The notes: generated by a model from the sequence alone, not told the origin. 40,014 nucleotides of DNA from Pseudogemmobacter humi (GCF_900609055.1 NZ_UXAW01000072.1:1-40014); one strand, 5' to 3'; positions 15,995 through 24,358 are shown, counted from the first letter of the stretch. Made by a program: numbers and translations.

Positions 15995-17167
15995 ATGTTG
16001 TCCGCATTCCGTTCGGCCCGCAAGTCCTTGGGCCGCTTCCTTTTCGTCTTCTTCGCGCTCTTCGCCGCCGCCTGCGTGCCCGTGGATGGCCCCGGCGGCG
16101 GGGGCGGCAAGAGCGACGGCTCGCGGGCGGTGAAGGTCGCGCTGCTGGTGCCCGGCGGCTCGGGCCAGGCCAGCGACCAGATCCTTGCCGACAGCCTTGC
16201 CAATGCCGCGCGGCTGGCGGCGGCGGATCTCTCCGGCGTGAAGATCGACCTCAGGATCTACCAGACCGGCGGCAGCCCCGCCCAGGCCTCGGCCATGGCG
16301 CTGAAGGCGGTGGACGAGGGCGCCGAGATCATCCTCGGCCCGGTCTTCGCCCAGGAGGCGAACGCCGCGGGCGTGGCGATGGCCGCGAAGGGAATCAACG
16401 TCCTCGCCTTTTCGAACAACACCGATATCGCGGGCGGCAATGTCTTTGTTCTCGGGCCCACTTTCGACAATGCCGCGCGGCGGATGGCGGGCTATGCGGT
16501 GCGCCAGGGCAAGAACCGCATCATGATCGTGCATGAGCGCAACACCGCGGGCGAGGCCGGCAAGGCCGCGATCCAGCGCGGCGTGGCGCGGGCGGGCGGC
16601 ACAGTGGTGGCGGTTTCCTCCTACGAATTCAGCCAGCAGGGCGTGTCGTCGGCGGCGCCGGGCATCGTGCAGACCGCGCGCGACACCGCCGCCTCGGCGC
16701 TGTTCCTGACCGCCGATACCGCGGGCGCGCTGCCGCTGCTGAGCCAGTTGCTGATCGACAACGGGCTGGACCGGGGCAGCGCGAAATTCCTCGGCCTGAC
16801 CCGCTGGGACGTGCCGGCGCAGACGCTGGGCCTGCCCGGCGTTCAGGGCGGCTGGTTCACCCTGCCCGACCCGAACCTCTACGCCCAGTTCCAGTCGCGC
16901 TATCAGTCGGCCTATGGTTCGGCGCCGCATCCGATCGCGGGGCTCGCCTATGACGGCATCGCCGCCATCGGCGCGCTGGCGCGCCAGGGCCGCGACCTCT
17001 CGGCCGGTTCGCTGACCCAGAGCGCGGGCTTCGTCGGCGTCTCGGGCATCTTCCGGCTGCATCGCGACGGCACCAATGAACGCGGCCTCGCCGTGGCTGA
17101 AATTCGCAACAATCAGGTGGTCGTGATTGACCCTGCTCCCCGCAGCTTCGCCGGCGCCGGGCTCTGA
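15995..17167 (+). CDS. LpoA-like lipoprotein (penicillin-binding protein activator family)
   Basis: 390 residues. Lipoprotein signal peptide with lipobox AAAC (Cys27), a Gly-rich linker (GPGGGGGKS) and then a type-1 periplasmic-binding fold: KVALLVPGGSGQ, EIILGPVFAQEA, LAFSNNTDIAGGNVFVLGPT, RIMIVHERNTAGEAG, FLTADTAG and GLAYDGIAAIGALA. This equals the C-terminal half of E. coli LpoA, which stimulates PBP1A; the N-terminal TPR domain of LpoA is missing. Divergent pairing with rsmI and nearby yraN reproduces the E. coli yraL-yraM-yraN order, supporting the call. The start has GGGAG upstream. The last 41 bases overlap the proposed glnD start. Confidence 0.85.
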   Translation: MLSAFRSARKSLGRFLFVFFALFAAACVPVDGPGGGGGKSDGSRAVKVALLVPGGSGQASDQILADSLANAARLAAADLSGVKIDLRIYQTGGSPAQASAMALKAVDEGAEIILGPVFAQEANAAGVAMAAKGINVLAFSNNTDIAGGNVFVLGPTFDNAARRMAGYAVRQGKNRIMIVHERNTAGEAGKAAIQRGVARAGGTVVAVSSYEFSQQGVSSAAPGIVQTARDTAASALFLTADTAGALPLLSQLLIDNGLDRGSAKFLGLTRWDVPAQTLGLPGVQGGWFTLPDPNLYAQFQSRYQSAYGSAPHPIAGLAYDGIAAIGALARQGRDLSAGSLTQSAGFVGVSGIFRLHRDGTNERGLAVAEIRNNQVVVIDPAPRSFAGAGL

Positions 17168-19967
17168 GCCCAAGGCGCGCCAAACCGAAGCCGCGGCCGG
17201 ATATGCTCCGGCCGCGGTTTCCCTCTTGCTGCCCGAGGCGGCGATCATCGACCCGGATGCGCTGACCCGCGCCATCCTGGGCGAGATCGCGGCAGAGGCG
17301 CCCGCCGATCCGAAAGCCGCCCGCGCCATCGCGGTGCGGACGCTGGCCACCGCAAAGACCGAAGCCAATGCCGCGCTGGAGGCCGCCTTCCGTGCCCGCC
17401 CGACCGAGGCCCGGCCGCTGATCGCGGCCCAGGCCTTCCTCACCGACGGGCTGGTCAGCACCGCCTTCGCGGTGGCGCTGAAGCTGCATCCGGCGCCGGT
17501 CCCGACCGAGGCCGAGAAGATGGCCGTCCTTGCCGTCGGCGGCTACGGCCGCGCGGAAATGGCGCCGCATTCCGACATCGACCTGCTGTTCCTGACGCCT
17601 TGGAAGACCACGCCCTGGGCCGAAAGCGTGATCGAGAGCCTGCTCTACATGCTCTGGGATCTGAAGCTGAAGGTCGGCCATGCCTCGCGCACGATCCGCG
17701 ACTGCGTGCGGCTGGCGCGCGAGGATATCACCATCCGCACCGCGCTTCTGGAAAAGCGCTTCGTCACCGGTGACGCGGCTCTCGCCGCCGAACTCGGCGA
17801 GGCGCTCTGGAGCGAATTGTTCCGCAAGACCGGGCCGGAATTCGTCGAGGCGAAACTCGCCGAACGGGCCGAGCGCCACAAACGCCAGGGCGGCCAGCGC
17901 TATGTGCTTGAGCCGAACGTCAAAGAGGGCAAGGGCGGCCTGCGCGACCTGCAAACCCTTTACTGGATCGGCAAATATCTGCACCGCGTCGCCAAAGCCG
18001 CGGGGCTGGTGAACGCGGGGCTGTTCACCCAGGAGGAATACGAGACCTTCCGCCGCGCCGAGGATTTCCTCTGGGTGGTGCGCTGCCATCTGCATTACAT
18101 CACCGGCCGCCCGGCCGATCAGCTGACCTTCGATCTGCAACCAGAGGTCGCGGCCCGGATGGGCTATCAGGACCAGAACGGCCGCCGCGCGGTCGAGGTC
18201 TTCATGCAGGACTACTTCCGCCACGCAACCCGCGTGGGCGAGCTGACCCGCATCTTCCTGACCGGGCTGGAGGCGCGCCACGCCAAGCGCGAGGCCTCGC
18301 TGAAAGGCTTCTTCAAGCTGACGAAACGGGTGCGCAAGGGCTACAAGCTGGTGCAGGGCCGGCTCGACGTGGCGCATCCGCAGGAGTTCCTGAAGGACAA
18401 GCTGAACCTCCTCCGGGTGTTCGAGGAGGCGTTGCGCACCGGCCATCTCCTCCATCCGAACGTCATGCGGCTGGTGGCGGCGAACCTGCATCTGATCGAC
18501 GAGGACATGCGCGAAACGCCCGAGGCGGCGCGGATCTTCCTCGACCTTTTGCTGAAACACGGCAACCCGGAACGCAGCCTGCGGCGGATGAACGAATTGG
18601 GGGTGCTTTCCGCCTTCATCCCCGAATTCGAGCCGATCGTGGCGATGATGCAGTTCAACGTCTATCACCATTACACGGTGGACGAGCATACGATCCAGTG
18701 CATCTCGACGCTTGCGATGATCGAACGCGGCGAACTGGTCGAGGATCTGCCGCTGTCGTCCTCGATCCTTTCGGGCGGCGTGAACCGGCGGGTGCTCTAT
18801 GCAGCACTTCTCTTGCATGACATCGGCAAGGGGCGGCCCGAGGACCACTCGATCCTCGGCGCGCAGATCGCGCGCAAGGTGGCACCGCGGCTCGGCCTGT
18901 CCGAGGAGGAATCCGAGACGGTGGAATGGCTGGTGCGCTGGCACCTGCTGATGTCCGACATGGCGCAAAAGCGCGACATCGGCGACCCGCGTACGGTGCG
19001 CGATTTCGCCAAGGCCGTGAAGACGAAGAAGCGGCTGGACCTGCTGACCGTGCTGACGGTCTGCGACATTCGCGGCGTCGGGCCGAACACCTGGAACAAC
19101 TGGAAAGCCATGCTGCTGCGCCAGTTGCATCAAAGCACGGCCGATGCGCTGGAAGGCGGGCTGGAAACCGTGAACCGCCAGAACCGCGAGGACGAGGCGA
19201 AGCGCGCGCTTCGCGAGGCGCTGGCCGACTGGGACGCGAAAGAGCTGCGTGCCGAGACCGCCCGGCATTACGCGCAATACTGGCAGGGGCTGGAAACCTC
19301 GACCCAGGCCGTCTTCGCCCGGCTGTTGCGCGGCATCGGCGACGACGAGATCAGGATCGACCTGGAGCCGGATGAGAGCCGCGACGCCACCCGCGCCTGT
19401 TTCGCGCTGGCCGACCATCCGGGCATTTTCTCGCGGCTTGCGGGCGCGCTGGCGCTGGTCGGCGCCAATGTGGTCGATGCGCGCACCTATACCTCGAAAG
19501 ACGGCTATGCCACCGCGGTGTTCTGGGTTCAGGACTCCGAGGGCCATCCCTATGAGGTCCTGCGCCTGCCCCGGCTGCGGCAGATGATCGAAAAGACGCT
19601 GAAGGGCGAGGTCGTCGCGCGCGAGGCGCTGGCGGGCCGCGACAAGGTGAAAAAGCGCGAGCGCGAGTTCCGTTTCCCCACCCATATCACCATCGACAAC
19701 GAAGGGTCGGACATCTACACGATCATCGAGGTCGATACCCGCGACCGTCCGGGCCTGCTCTACGATCTGACCCGGACGCTGGCGAACAACAACATCTCGA
19801 TCGTCTCGGCGGTGATCGCCACCTATGGCGCCCAGGTCGTGGATACTTTCTATGTCAAGGACATGTTCGGCCTGAAACTGCACGAGAAACGCCGGCAGGA
19901 GGCGCTTGAGCGCAAACTCCGCCAGGCCATCGCCGAGGGCGCCGAACGGGCCCGGGCTCAAGGGTAG
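17127..19967 (+). CDS. glnD: Bifunctional PII uridylyltransferase / uridylyl-removing enzyme
   Basis: 946 residues if started at TTG 17127. GlnD uridylylates PII when glutamine is low and reverses this when it is high, controlling glutamine synthetase and nitrogen genes. Domains: nucleotidyltransferase with VGGYGRAEMAPHSDIDLLFL (137-156; the Asp pair binds metal), a GlnE-like helical domain, an HD phosphohydrolase with LLHDIGKGRPEDHS near 563, and two C-terminal ACT glutamine sensors (ADHPGIFSRLAGAL near 757; DRPGLLYDLTRTLA near 870). The start is uncertain: TTG 17127 has AGGTGG six bases upstream but lies inside the lpoA-like gene and places a strong hairpin in the coding region; the alternative TTG at 17226 lies after the hairpin but has no ribosome site. 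Confidence 0.95.
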   Translation: MTLLPAASPAPGSEPKARQTEAAAGYAPAAVSLLLPEAAIIDPDALTRAILGEIAAEAPADPKAARAIAVRTLATAKTEANAALEAAFRARPTEARPLIAAQAFLTDGLVSTAFAVALKLHPAPVPTEAEKMAVLAVGGYGRAEMAPHSDIDLLFLTPWKTTPWAESVIESLLYMLWDLKLKVGHASRTIRDCVRLAREDITIRTALLEKRFVTGDAALAAELGEALWSELFRKTGPEFVEAKLAERAERHKRQGGQRYVLEPNVKEGKGGLRDLQTLYWIGKYLHRVAKAAGLVNAGLFTQEEYETFRRAEDFLWVVRCHLHYITGRPADQLTFDLQPEVAARMGYQDQNGRRAVEVFMQDYFRHATRVGELTRIFLTGLEARHAKREASLKGFFKLTKRVRKGYKLVQGRLDVAHPQEFLKDKLNLLRVFEEALRTGHLLHPNVMRLVAANLHLIDEDMRETPEAARIFLDLLLKHGNPERSLRRMNELGVLSAFIPEFEPIVAMMQFNVYHHYTVDEHTIQCISTLAMIERGELVEDLPLSSSILSGGVNRRVLYAALLLHDIGKGRPEDHSILGAQIARKVAPRLGLSEEESETVEWLVRWHLLMSDMAQKRDIGDPRTVRDFAKAVKTKKRLDLLTVLTVCDIRGVGPNTWNNWKAMLLRQLHQSTADALEGGLETVNRQNREDEAKRALREALADWDAKELRAETARHYAQYWQGLETSTQAVFARLLRGIGDDEIRIDLEPDESRDATRACFALADHPGIFSRLAGALALVGANVVDARTYTSKDGYATAVFWVQDSEGHPYEVLRLPRLRQMIEKTLKGEVVAREALAGRDKVKKREREFRFPTHITIDNEGSDIYTIIEVDTRDRPGLLYDLTRTLANNNISIVSAVIATYGAQVVDTFYVKDMFGLKLHEKRRQEALERKLRQAIAEGAERARAQG
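17187..17221 (+). terminator. Strong hairpin at the LpoA-like/glnD junction
   Basis: Perfect 10-base arms CCGCGGCCGG (17191-17200) and CCGGCCGCGG (17208-17217) around a 7-base loop. The stem extends by four more pairs, one a G-U, through GAAG and TTTC. It starts 19 bases after the LpoA-like stop and is followed by TTTCCCTCTT. It could terminate or attenuate the upstream transcript, or form part of the glnD message. Confidence 0.55.
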
Positions 19968-19982
19968 GGAGCATCCCCCGCA

Positions 19983-21530
19983 ATGAAACCGATCCGGCTG
20001 GTGACGGGATTCGTGACCGTAGGCTTCTGGACGCTTCTGTCACGCATCGCGGGCCTCGTGCGCGACATGTTCATGAGCGCATATCTCGGCGACGGGCCGG
20101 TCAGCCAGGCCTTCGTCGTGGCGCAGTCGCTGCCGAACATGTTCCGCCGGCTGTTCGCCGAGGGCGCCTTCAACATGGCCTTCGTGCCGATGTATTCCAA
20201 GAAGCTGGAAGGCGGCGAGGATGCAGACGGCTTCGCCCGCGACGCCTGGTGGACACTGGCCGGCTTCCTCGCGGTGTTCTCGGCGCTTTGCATCGTGGCG
20301 ATGCCGCTGCTGGTGTGGGCGATGGCCTCGGGCTTCCAGGGCGATCAGCGGTTCGACCTGGCCGTCACCATGGGGCGGATCGCCTTTCCCTATATCCTGT
20401 TCATCTCACTGACCGCGCTGCTTTCGGGCGTGCTGAATTCGATGGGCCGGTTCCTCGCCACTTCGGCGGTGACGATCCTTTTGTCCGTCGCGATGATCGC
20501 CGGGATGGTTCTGGCGCGGCGCTTCGGCTGGGACATGGGCGAGACCCTGGCCTGGTCGGTCACCGTCTCGGGGGTGTTGCAGCTTGGCGTGACCTGGTGG
20601 GCTTTGCGCCGGCTTGGCTTCCGGCTGCCGTTCCAGATGCCGAAATGGACGCCCGAGCTGAAGCGCCTCGCCATCATCGCCGCCCCGGCGGCGCTGGCCG
20701 GGGGCGTGGTGCAGGTCAATCTGATCGTCGGCCGCCAGGTCGCCAGCTATACCGATGGCGCGATCACCTGGCTCTACAATGCCGACCGGCTGTATCAGCT
20801 GCCGCTCGGCGTGGTGGGGATCGCGATCGGCGTGGTGCTGCTGCCGGAACTGTCGCGCCGGTTGCGCGCCAACGACCCCGAGGGGGCGCAGCATTCGTTC
20901 TCGCGCGGGGCGGAATTCGCGCTTCTCCTGACGCTGCCCGCGGCGGTGGCGCTGATCGTGATCGCGCGGCCGATCATCGGCGTGATCTTCGAGCGCGGCG
21001 CCTATGGGGCCGGGGCCGCGCAGAACACGGCGCTGGCGCTGGCGGTCTACGGCGCGGGCCTGCCCGCTTTCGTTCTGCACAAGGTGTTGCAACCGCTCTA
21101 CTATGCGCGCCACGACACCCGGCGGCCGTTCAATTACGCGGTGATCTCGATGGTGGTGAACGCCGTGGTCGCGGTCGGGCTGATGCCGCTGATCGGCTTC
21201 CTCGCCGCCGCCATCGCCACCTCGACCGCTGCCTGGATCATGGTGCTGCAACTCTGGCTCGGCGCGCGGAACATGGGGGATTCGGTCCGGACCGATGCCC
21301 GCTTCCGCCGCCGAATGCCGAGGATCCTGGCCTCGTCGCTGGTGATGGGGGCGCTGCTCCAGGCCATGCTGATGCTGATGGGCGACGCCGCGCTGGCGCG
21401 CGAAACCCGCACCCCGATGCTGCTGGTGCTGGTGCTGGCCGGGATGGGGGGCTATTTCCTGACCGCCACGCTCTCCGGCGCGATGAGCATCGCGGATCTG
21501 AAAGCCTCGCTGCGCCGGCGCAAGTCCTAA
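19983..21530 (+). CDS. murJ: Lipid II flippase (MurJ/MviN)
   Basis: 515 residues with about 14 membrane helices. MurJ flips the peptidoglycan precursor lipid II to the periplasm. Visible family motifs: TLLSRIAGLVRDMFMSAYLGDG near the N-terminus, where the Arg residues line the cavity (R in SRIAGL and LVRD), FRRLFAEGAFNMAFVPMY, then YQLPLGVVGIAIGVVLLPELSR and FERGAYGAGAA. It lies 15 bases after glnD, with GGGAG before the ATG, so the two are probably co-transcribed, a common alphaproteobacterial order. The TAA overlaps the stop of the convergent rhomboid-like gene by 4 bases. Confidence 0.95.
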   Translation: MKPIRLVTGFVTVGFWTLLSRIAGLVRDMFMSAYLGDGPVSQAFVVAQSLPNMFRRLFAEGAFNMAFVPMYSKKLEGGEDADGFARDAWWTLAGFLAVFSALCIVAMPLLVWAMASGFQGDQRFDLAVTMGRIAFPYILFISLTALLSGVLNSMGRFLATSAVTILLSVAMIAGMVLARRFGWDMGETLAWSVTVSGVLQLGVTWWALRRLGFRLPFQMPKWTPELKRLAIIAAPAALAGGVVQVNLIVGRQVASYTDGAITWLYNADRLYQLPLGVVGIAIGVVLLPELSRRLRANDPEGAQHSFSRGAEFALLLTLPAAVALIVIARPIIGVIFERGAYGAGAAQNTALALAVYGAGLPAFVLHKVLQPLYYARHDTRRPFNYAVISMVVNAVVAVGLMPLIGFLAAAIATSTAAWIMVLQLWLGARNMGDSVRTDARFRRRMPRILASSLVMGALLQAMLMLMGDAALARETRTPMLLVLVLAGMGGYFLTATLSGAMSIADLKASLRRRKS

Positions 21531-22216
21531 CGCTGGCGCAGCCGGGCCATGACCCGGCCCCAGCCCCCGGGGCTGACCACGAAGGACAGCCCGAACCCGG
21601 CCCCGAACCCGGCCACATCGGCGATCCATTCATAGCCGCCCCCGAACAGCACCCCGAACAGGAGCTGCACAAGAAGCAGCATCCCGATCAGCGTGAAGGC
21701 GCGGTAGCGGTTGCCGCCGGTGCCGATCAGCCGCACCCAGAGCAGGAAGGTGAAGGCGCCGATCAGCCCGTAAACCCCCGGATAGGCGCCGATCAGCGCG
21801 AAAGCGTCATGCGGCACGAAGGCGACGAAAGCCGCCGCCCCCGCCAGCGCCGCCCCGAAGAACACGACGGCAACCGCCCACCAGCGGAACACCTCGCCCA
21901 CCATCTTGCCGAGCGCCAGAAGCAGCACCACCGCAAACAGCGCATGGGTGAAACCGGCATGGATGAACGGATAAGCGAAGGCCCGCAGCGCGATCTCGTC
22001 CCAGACCCGGTTGGCCCAGAGATATTCCATCACATTGCGCGCGACCGAATAATCCTGCACCGCCTGCATCCGCCAGCCGATCCCCGCCGGCCCGGTGAAG
22101 ATCTCGCGCTCGGCAAGATTCATCACCAGTTCCATCGCGATCATCGGCAGTGCCAGCGCCCAGACGATCCAGGGCAGCGGGTTGAACGGGGCTGCGTTGG
22201 GGTCGGTCTCGTGCAT
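21527..22216 (-). CDS. Rhomboid-family membrane protein lacking catalytic residues (pseudoprotease)
   Basis: 229 residues with six or so membrane helices (about 14-34, 75-104, 112-134, 138-163, 174-193, 196-215). The rhomboid outline is clear, but active-site residues differ. The serine motif G-x-S-G is LIGAYPG (141-147), with Tyr145 in the Ser position. The TM6 His motif (AH-x-x-G) is ADVAG (199-203), with Asp200 in place of His. The TM2 H-x-x-x-N is HALFA (91-95), with Ala for Asn. Rhomboid proteases need the Ser-His pair, so this should not cleave; inactive rhomboids usually bind or escort membrane proteins. It is convergent with murJ and divergent from trpS. Similar dead copies seem usual at this locus in Rhodobacteraceae (from memory). 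Confidence 0.82.
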   Translation of the reverse strand: MHETDPNAAPFNPLPWIVWALALPMIAMELVMNLAEREIFTGPAGIGWRMQAVQDYSVARNVMEYLWANRVWDEIALRAFAYPFIHAGFTHALFAVVLLLALGKMVGEVFRWWAVAVVFFGAALAGAAAFVAFVPHDAFALIGAYPGVYGLIGAFTFLLWVRLIGTGGNRYRAFTLIGMLLLVQLLFGVLFGGGYEWIADVAGFGAGFGLSFVVSPGGWGRVMARLRQR

Positions 22217-22303
22217 CGGTGAAATCCCTTCCGGGCGCGATGTTGACGCCCCGCCCCCGAAGGCTTACGCCCTGCGGGTCAGCTTTTCCAGACGGAGCGC
22301 ATC

Positions 22304-23338
22304 ATGCAGAGGCAAAGCCCCGCCTTCACGCCACGGATCTTCTCGGGCATCCAGCCCTCGGGGGGGATGACGTTGGGGAACTACCTCGGCGCGCTGAAGC
22401 GGTTCGCCGAAAAGCAGGACGAGGGGATCGAGACGATCTATTGCGTCGTCGACATGCACGCGATCACCGTCTGGCAGGATCCCGCAAAGCTGCGCCACCA
22501 GACCCGCGAGATCGCCGCCGCCTATCTGGCCAGCGGCATCGACCCCGCCCGCTCGATCCTGTTCAACCAGAGCCAGGTCTCGGGTCATGCCGAACTGGCC
22601 TGGATCTTCAACTGCGTCGCCCGCATCGGCTGGATGTACCGGATGACCCAGTTCAAGGACAAAACCGCCGGGAAGAACGCCGAAAACTCCTCGCTGGGCC
22701 TGCTGGCCTATCCCTCGCTGATGGCCGCCGACATTCTTCTGTATCACGCGACCCATGTTCCGGTGGGCGAGGATCAGAAGCAGCATCTGGAACTGACCCG
22801 CGACATCGCGGCCAAGTTCAACCACGATTACGAGCAGGATTTCTTCCCGATCACCGAGCCGCTGATCGAAGGCGCCGCGACCCGGGTGATGAGCCTGCGC
22901 GACGGCACGAAGAAAATGTCGAAATCCGACCCTTCCGACGCCAGCCGGATCAACCTGACCGACGACGCCGACACGATCGCGAAGAAGATCCGCAAGGCGA
23001 CCACCGATCCGAACCCGCTCCCGGGGACCCTCGACGGGCTGAAGGACCGGCCCGAGGCGAAGAACCTGATCAACATCTACGCCGCCCTCTCGGGCGAAAG
23101 CGCCGAGAAGGTGATCGCCGAATTCGCCGGCGCCCAGTTCGGCACCTTCAAGCCGCGGCTGGCCGAGCTTGCGGTGGAGAAGCTGGCCCCGATCACCGCC
23201 GAGATGAACCGCTACATGCAGGACCCGGCCGAGATCGACCGCATCCTCGGCGAAGGCGCCGCCCGCGCCCGCGCCATCGCCGCGCCGATCCTCGCGCGTA
23301 CCAAAGAGATCGTCGGGATGATCGGCAGTCAGGGCTGA
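22304..23338 (+). CDS. trpS: Tryptophanyl-tRNA synthetase
   Basis: 344 residues, a class I synthetase of normal bacterial length. The HIGH-equivalent loop is [15 protein letters not shown] (residues about 17-31), the Trp/ATP pocket includes [10 protein letters not shown], and the KMSKS loop is [11 protein letters not shown] (about 204-214). C-terminal anticodon-binding helices end in [10 protein letters not shown]. The ATG at 22304 lies 87 bases from the divergent rhomboid-like gene; no T-box or attenuator is apparent there. An intrinsic terminator occurs only 285 bases past the stop. Confidence 0.97.
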   Translation: MQRQSPAFTPRIFSGIQPSGGMTLGNYLGALKRFAEKQDEGIETIYCVVDMHAITVWQDPAKLRHQTREIAAAYLASGIDPARSILFNQSQVSGHAELAWIFNCVARIGWMYRMTQFKDKTAGKNAENSSLGLLAYPSLMAADILLYHATHVPVGEDQKQHLELTRDIAAKFNHDYEQDFFPITEPLIEGAATRVMSLRDGTKKMSKSDPSDASRINLTDDADTIAKKIRKATTDPNPLPGTLDGLKDRPEAKNLINIYAALSGESAEKVIAEFAGAQFGTFKPRLAELAVEKLAPITAEMNRYMQDPAEIDRILGEGAARARAIAAPILARTKEIVGMIGSQG

Positions 23339-23383
23339 CAGCAAGCGGCTCCTTGCGGCGGCAGGGACAAAATCGCCTGCCGC

Positions 23384-23431
23384 TTTCACCCTGGCTCAAA
23401 TACCCCGGGGGAGTCTGCGCGCCGCGCAGAC
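23384..23431 (-). repeat. Dispersed intergenic repeat, copy 1 (GTATTT/CAGGGTGAAA type)
   Basis: Read on the minus strand: a hairpin with 9-base arms (23413-23421, GTCTGCGCG; 23423-23431), then TCCCCCGGGGTATTTGAG and CCAGGGTGAAAG. It is the only copy lying directly behind a gene but oriented against it. Confidence 0.75.
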
Positions 23432-23583
23432 GGGAGCAGCGCCCCCTTCCCCTGCCGGGCAGGCAGAACCTGCACATTTCCCGACGCTCTGCCGATCCCG
23501 GGAAAACCGCCGCCCCCCCCTGTCACACCGCTGAATCCATCCGGGGCCAGGATCCGACGCGGGCGAGCCTGTCCCCCTGATGC

Positions 23584-23608
23584 GCTTCGGCTGTCCCCGC
23601 GCCGAAGC
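23584..23608 (+). ncRNA. Hairpin inside a possible untranslated RNA
   Basis: GCTTCGGC (23584-23591) pairs with GCCGAAGC (23601-23608) around a 9-base loop, 15 bases before the terminator stem. Two consecutive stems ending in a U-run are how many small RNAs end; the 5' end and promoter of any such RNA are not visible to me. Confidence 0.3.
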
Positions 23609-23622
23609 TGCCCGCCCTCTCC

Positions 23623-23653
23623 TGCCCCCGTGCCACCCGCACGGGGGCATTTT
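23623..23653 (+). terminator. Rho-independent terminator
   Basis: Perfect 11-base arms TGCCCCCGTGC (23623-23633) and GCACGGGGGCA (23639-23649), a 5-base loop CACCC, then TTTT (23650-23653). This is the clearest intrinsic terminator in the window and works on the plus strand only. It is 285 bases beyond trpS, with no gene between. Confidence 0.85.
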
Positions 23654-23677
23654 CGCATGCAAAGACCGAAAACTCCG

Positions 23678-23698
23678 GTGGAAAACCCGGTTTTCCAC
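23678..23698. repeat. 21-base palindrome with a DnaA-box-like sequence
   Basis: Arms GTGGAAAACC (23678-23687) and GGTTTTCCAC (23689-23698) around one base. TTTTCCACA at 23691-23699 fits the DnaA-box consensus TTWTNCACA. A single box does not make an origin; an operator for the ybjN transcript is as likely. Confidence 0.7.
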
Positions 23699-23839
23699 AG
23701 ATCCGCCCACAAGAAACCGCTTTACAGGATTCCCCTTTGCCCGCACCATACACTCAATATCTGGTGGGGCCTGCGCATCGCGCCGCATAACCTTGCCGAA
23801 CCCCCAGCTTCTTGTGGGTCATCCCATGCAAGAGGCGTC

Positions 23840-24358
23840 ATGATGAGGCCGGGCATGTCACTTTCCGAGGATTTCCTGCTCGCGGACGAGCTGCATCCCA
23901 TCGACATCGTGGAAACCCTGGCCGAGCACCACGCCTGGGAATTCGACCGCGTCACCGACGACCAGATCGCCATGGCGGTCGAGGGCCAATGGCGCACCTA
24001 TTCGCTGACGCTGGCCTGGTCCGGGCAGGACGAGACGCTGCGGCTGATCTGCACCTTCGAGATGGAGCCGCCCGAGCACCGGATGGCCCAGCTTTACGAG
24101 ATGATCAACCGCTGCAACGACATGGTCTGGACCGGCGGTTTCACCTGGTGGGACGAGCAGAAACTGATGGTCTGGCGCTACGGGCTCTGCCTCGCCGGCG
24201 GCCAGGTCGCCGGGCCGGAACAGATCGACCGGCTGATCTCTTCGGCGGTGCTGGCGGCGGAACGCTTCTATCCGGCGTTCCAGCTGACACTCTGGGGCGA
24301 CCGCCCGCCCGCCGAGGCGCTGAAGGTCGCCATCGCAGAGGCTTACGGCCGCGCCTGA
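23840..24358 (+). CDS. YbjN domain-containing protein
   Basis: 172 residues from the first of three in-frame ATGs (23840, 23843, 23855), with AAGAGG just upstream. The YbjN fold resembles secretion-chaperone folds; the family has no firm biochemical role (E. coli YbjN affects motility and stress phenotypes). Visible: DIVETLAEHHAWEFDRV near the N-terminus, LICTFEMEPPEHRMAQLYEMI, WTGGFTWWDEQKLMVWRYGL and the C-terminal helix LAAERFYPAFQLTLW. It is followed 25 bases later by proC, a pairing common in alphaproteobacteria; ybjN-proC-csaA is likely one operon. Confidence 0.85.
   Translation: MMRPGMSLSEDFLLADELHPIDIVETLAEHHAWEFDRVTDDQIAMAVEGQWRTYSLTLAWSGQDETLRLICTFEMEPPEHRMAQLYEMINRCNDMVWTGGFTWWDEQKLMVWRYGLCLAGGQVAGPEQIDRLISSAVLAAERFYPAFQLTLWGDRPPAEALKVAIAEAYGRA

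Larger units (their letters stand above)
23339..23839. other. 501-base gene-free stretch with several structured elements
   Basis: Between trpS and the ybjN gene. It holds, in order, a copy of the dispersed repeat with its hairpin, a GC-rich part ending in two hairpins of which the second is a full intrinsic terminator, a 21-base palindrome containing a DnaA-box-like sequence, and a 10-base inverted pair (CCCACAAGAA 23706-23715; TTCTTGTGGG 23809-23818). Open frames here have no recognisable product or ribosome site. The stretch may hold an untranslated RNA (about 23430-23653) and the promoter/leader of ybjN. Confidence 0.6.

Noticed and set aside
16857-19961. A 1034-codon minus-strand open frame opposite glnD
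   Set aside because: It is the antisense shadow of a strongly conserved gene; long antisense frames are expected at this GC content.
23691-23699. Replication origin at the DnaA-like box
   Set aside because: Only one consensus box, no AT-rich unwinding region and no dnaA, hemE or parAB nearby.
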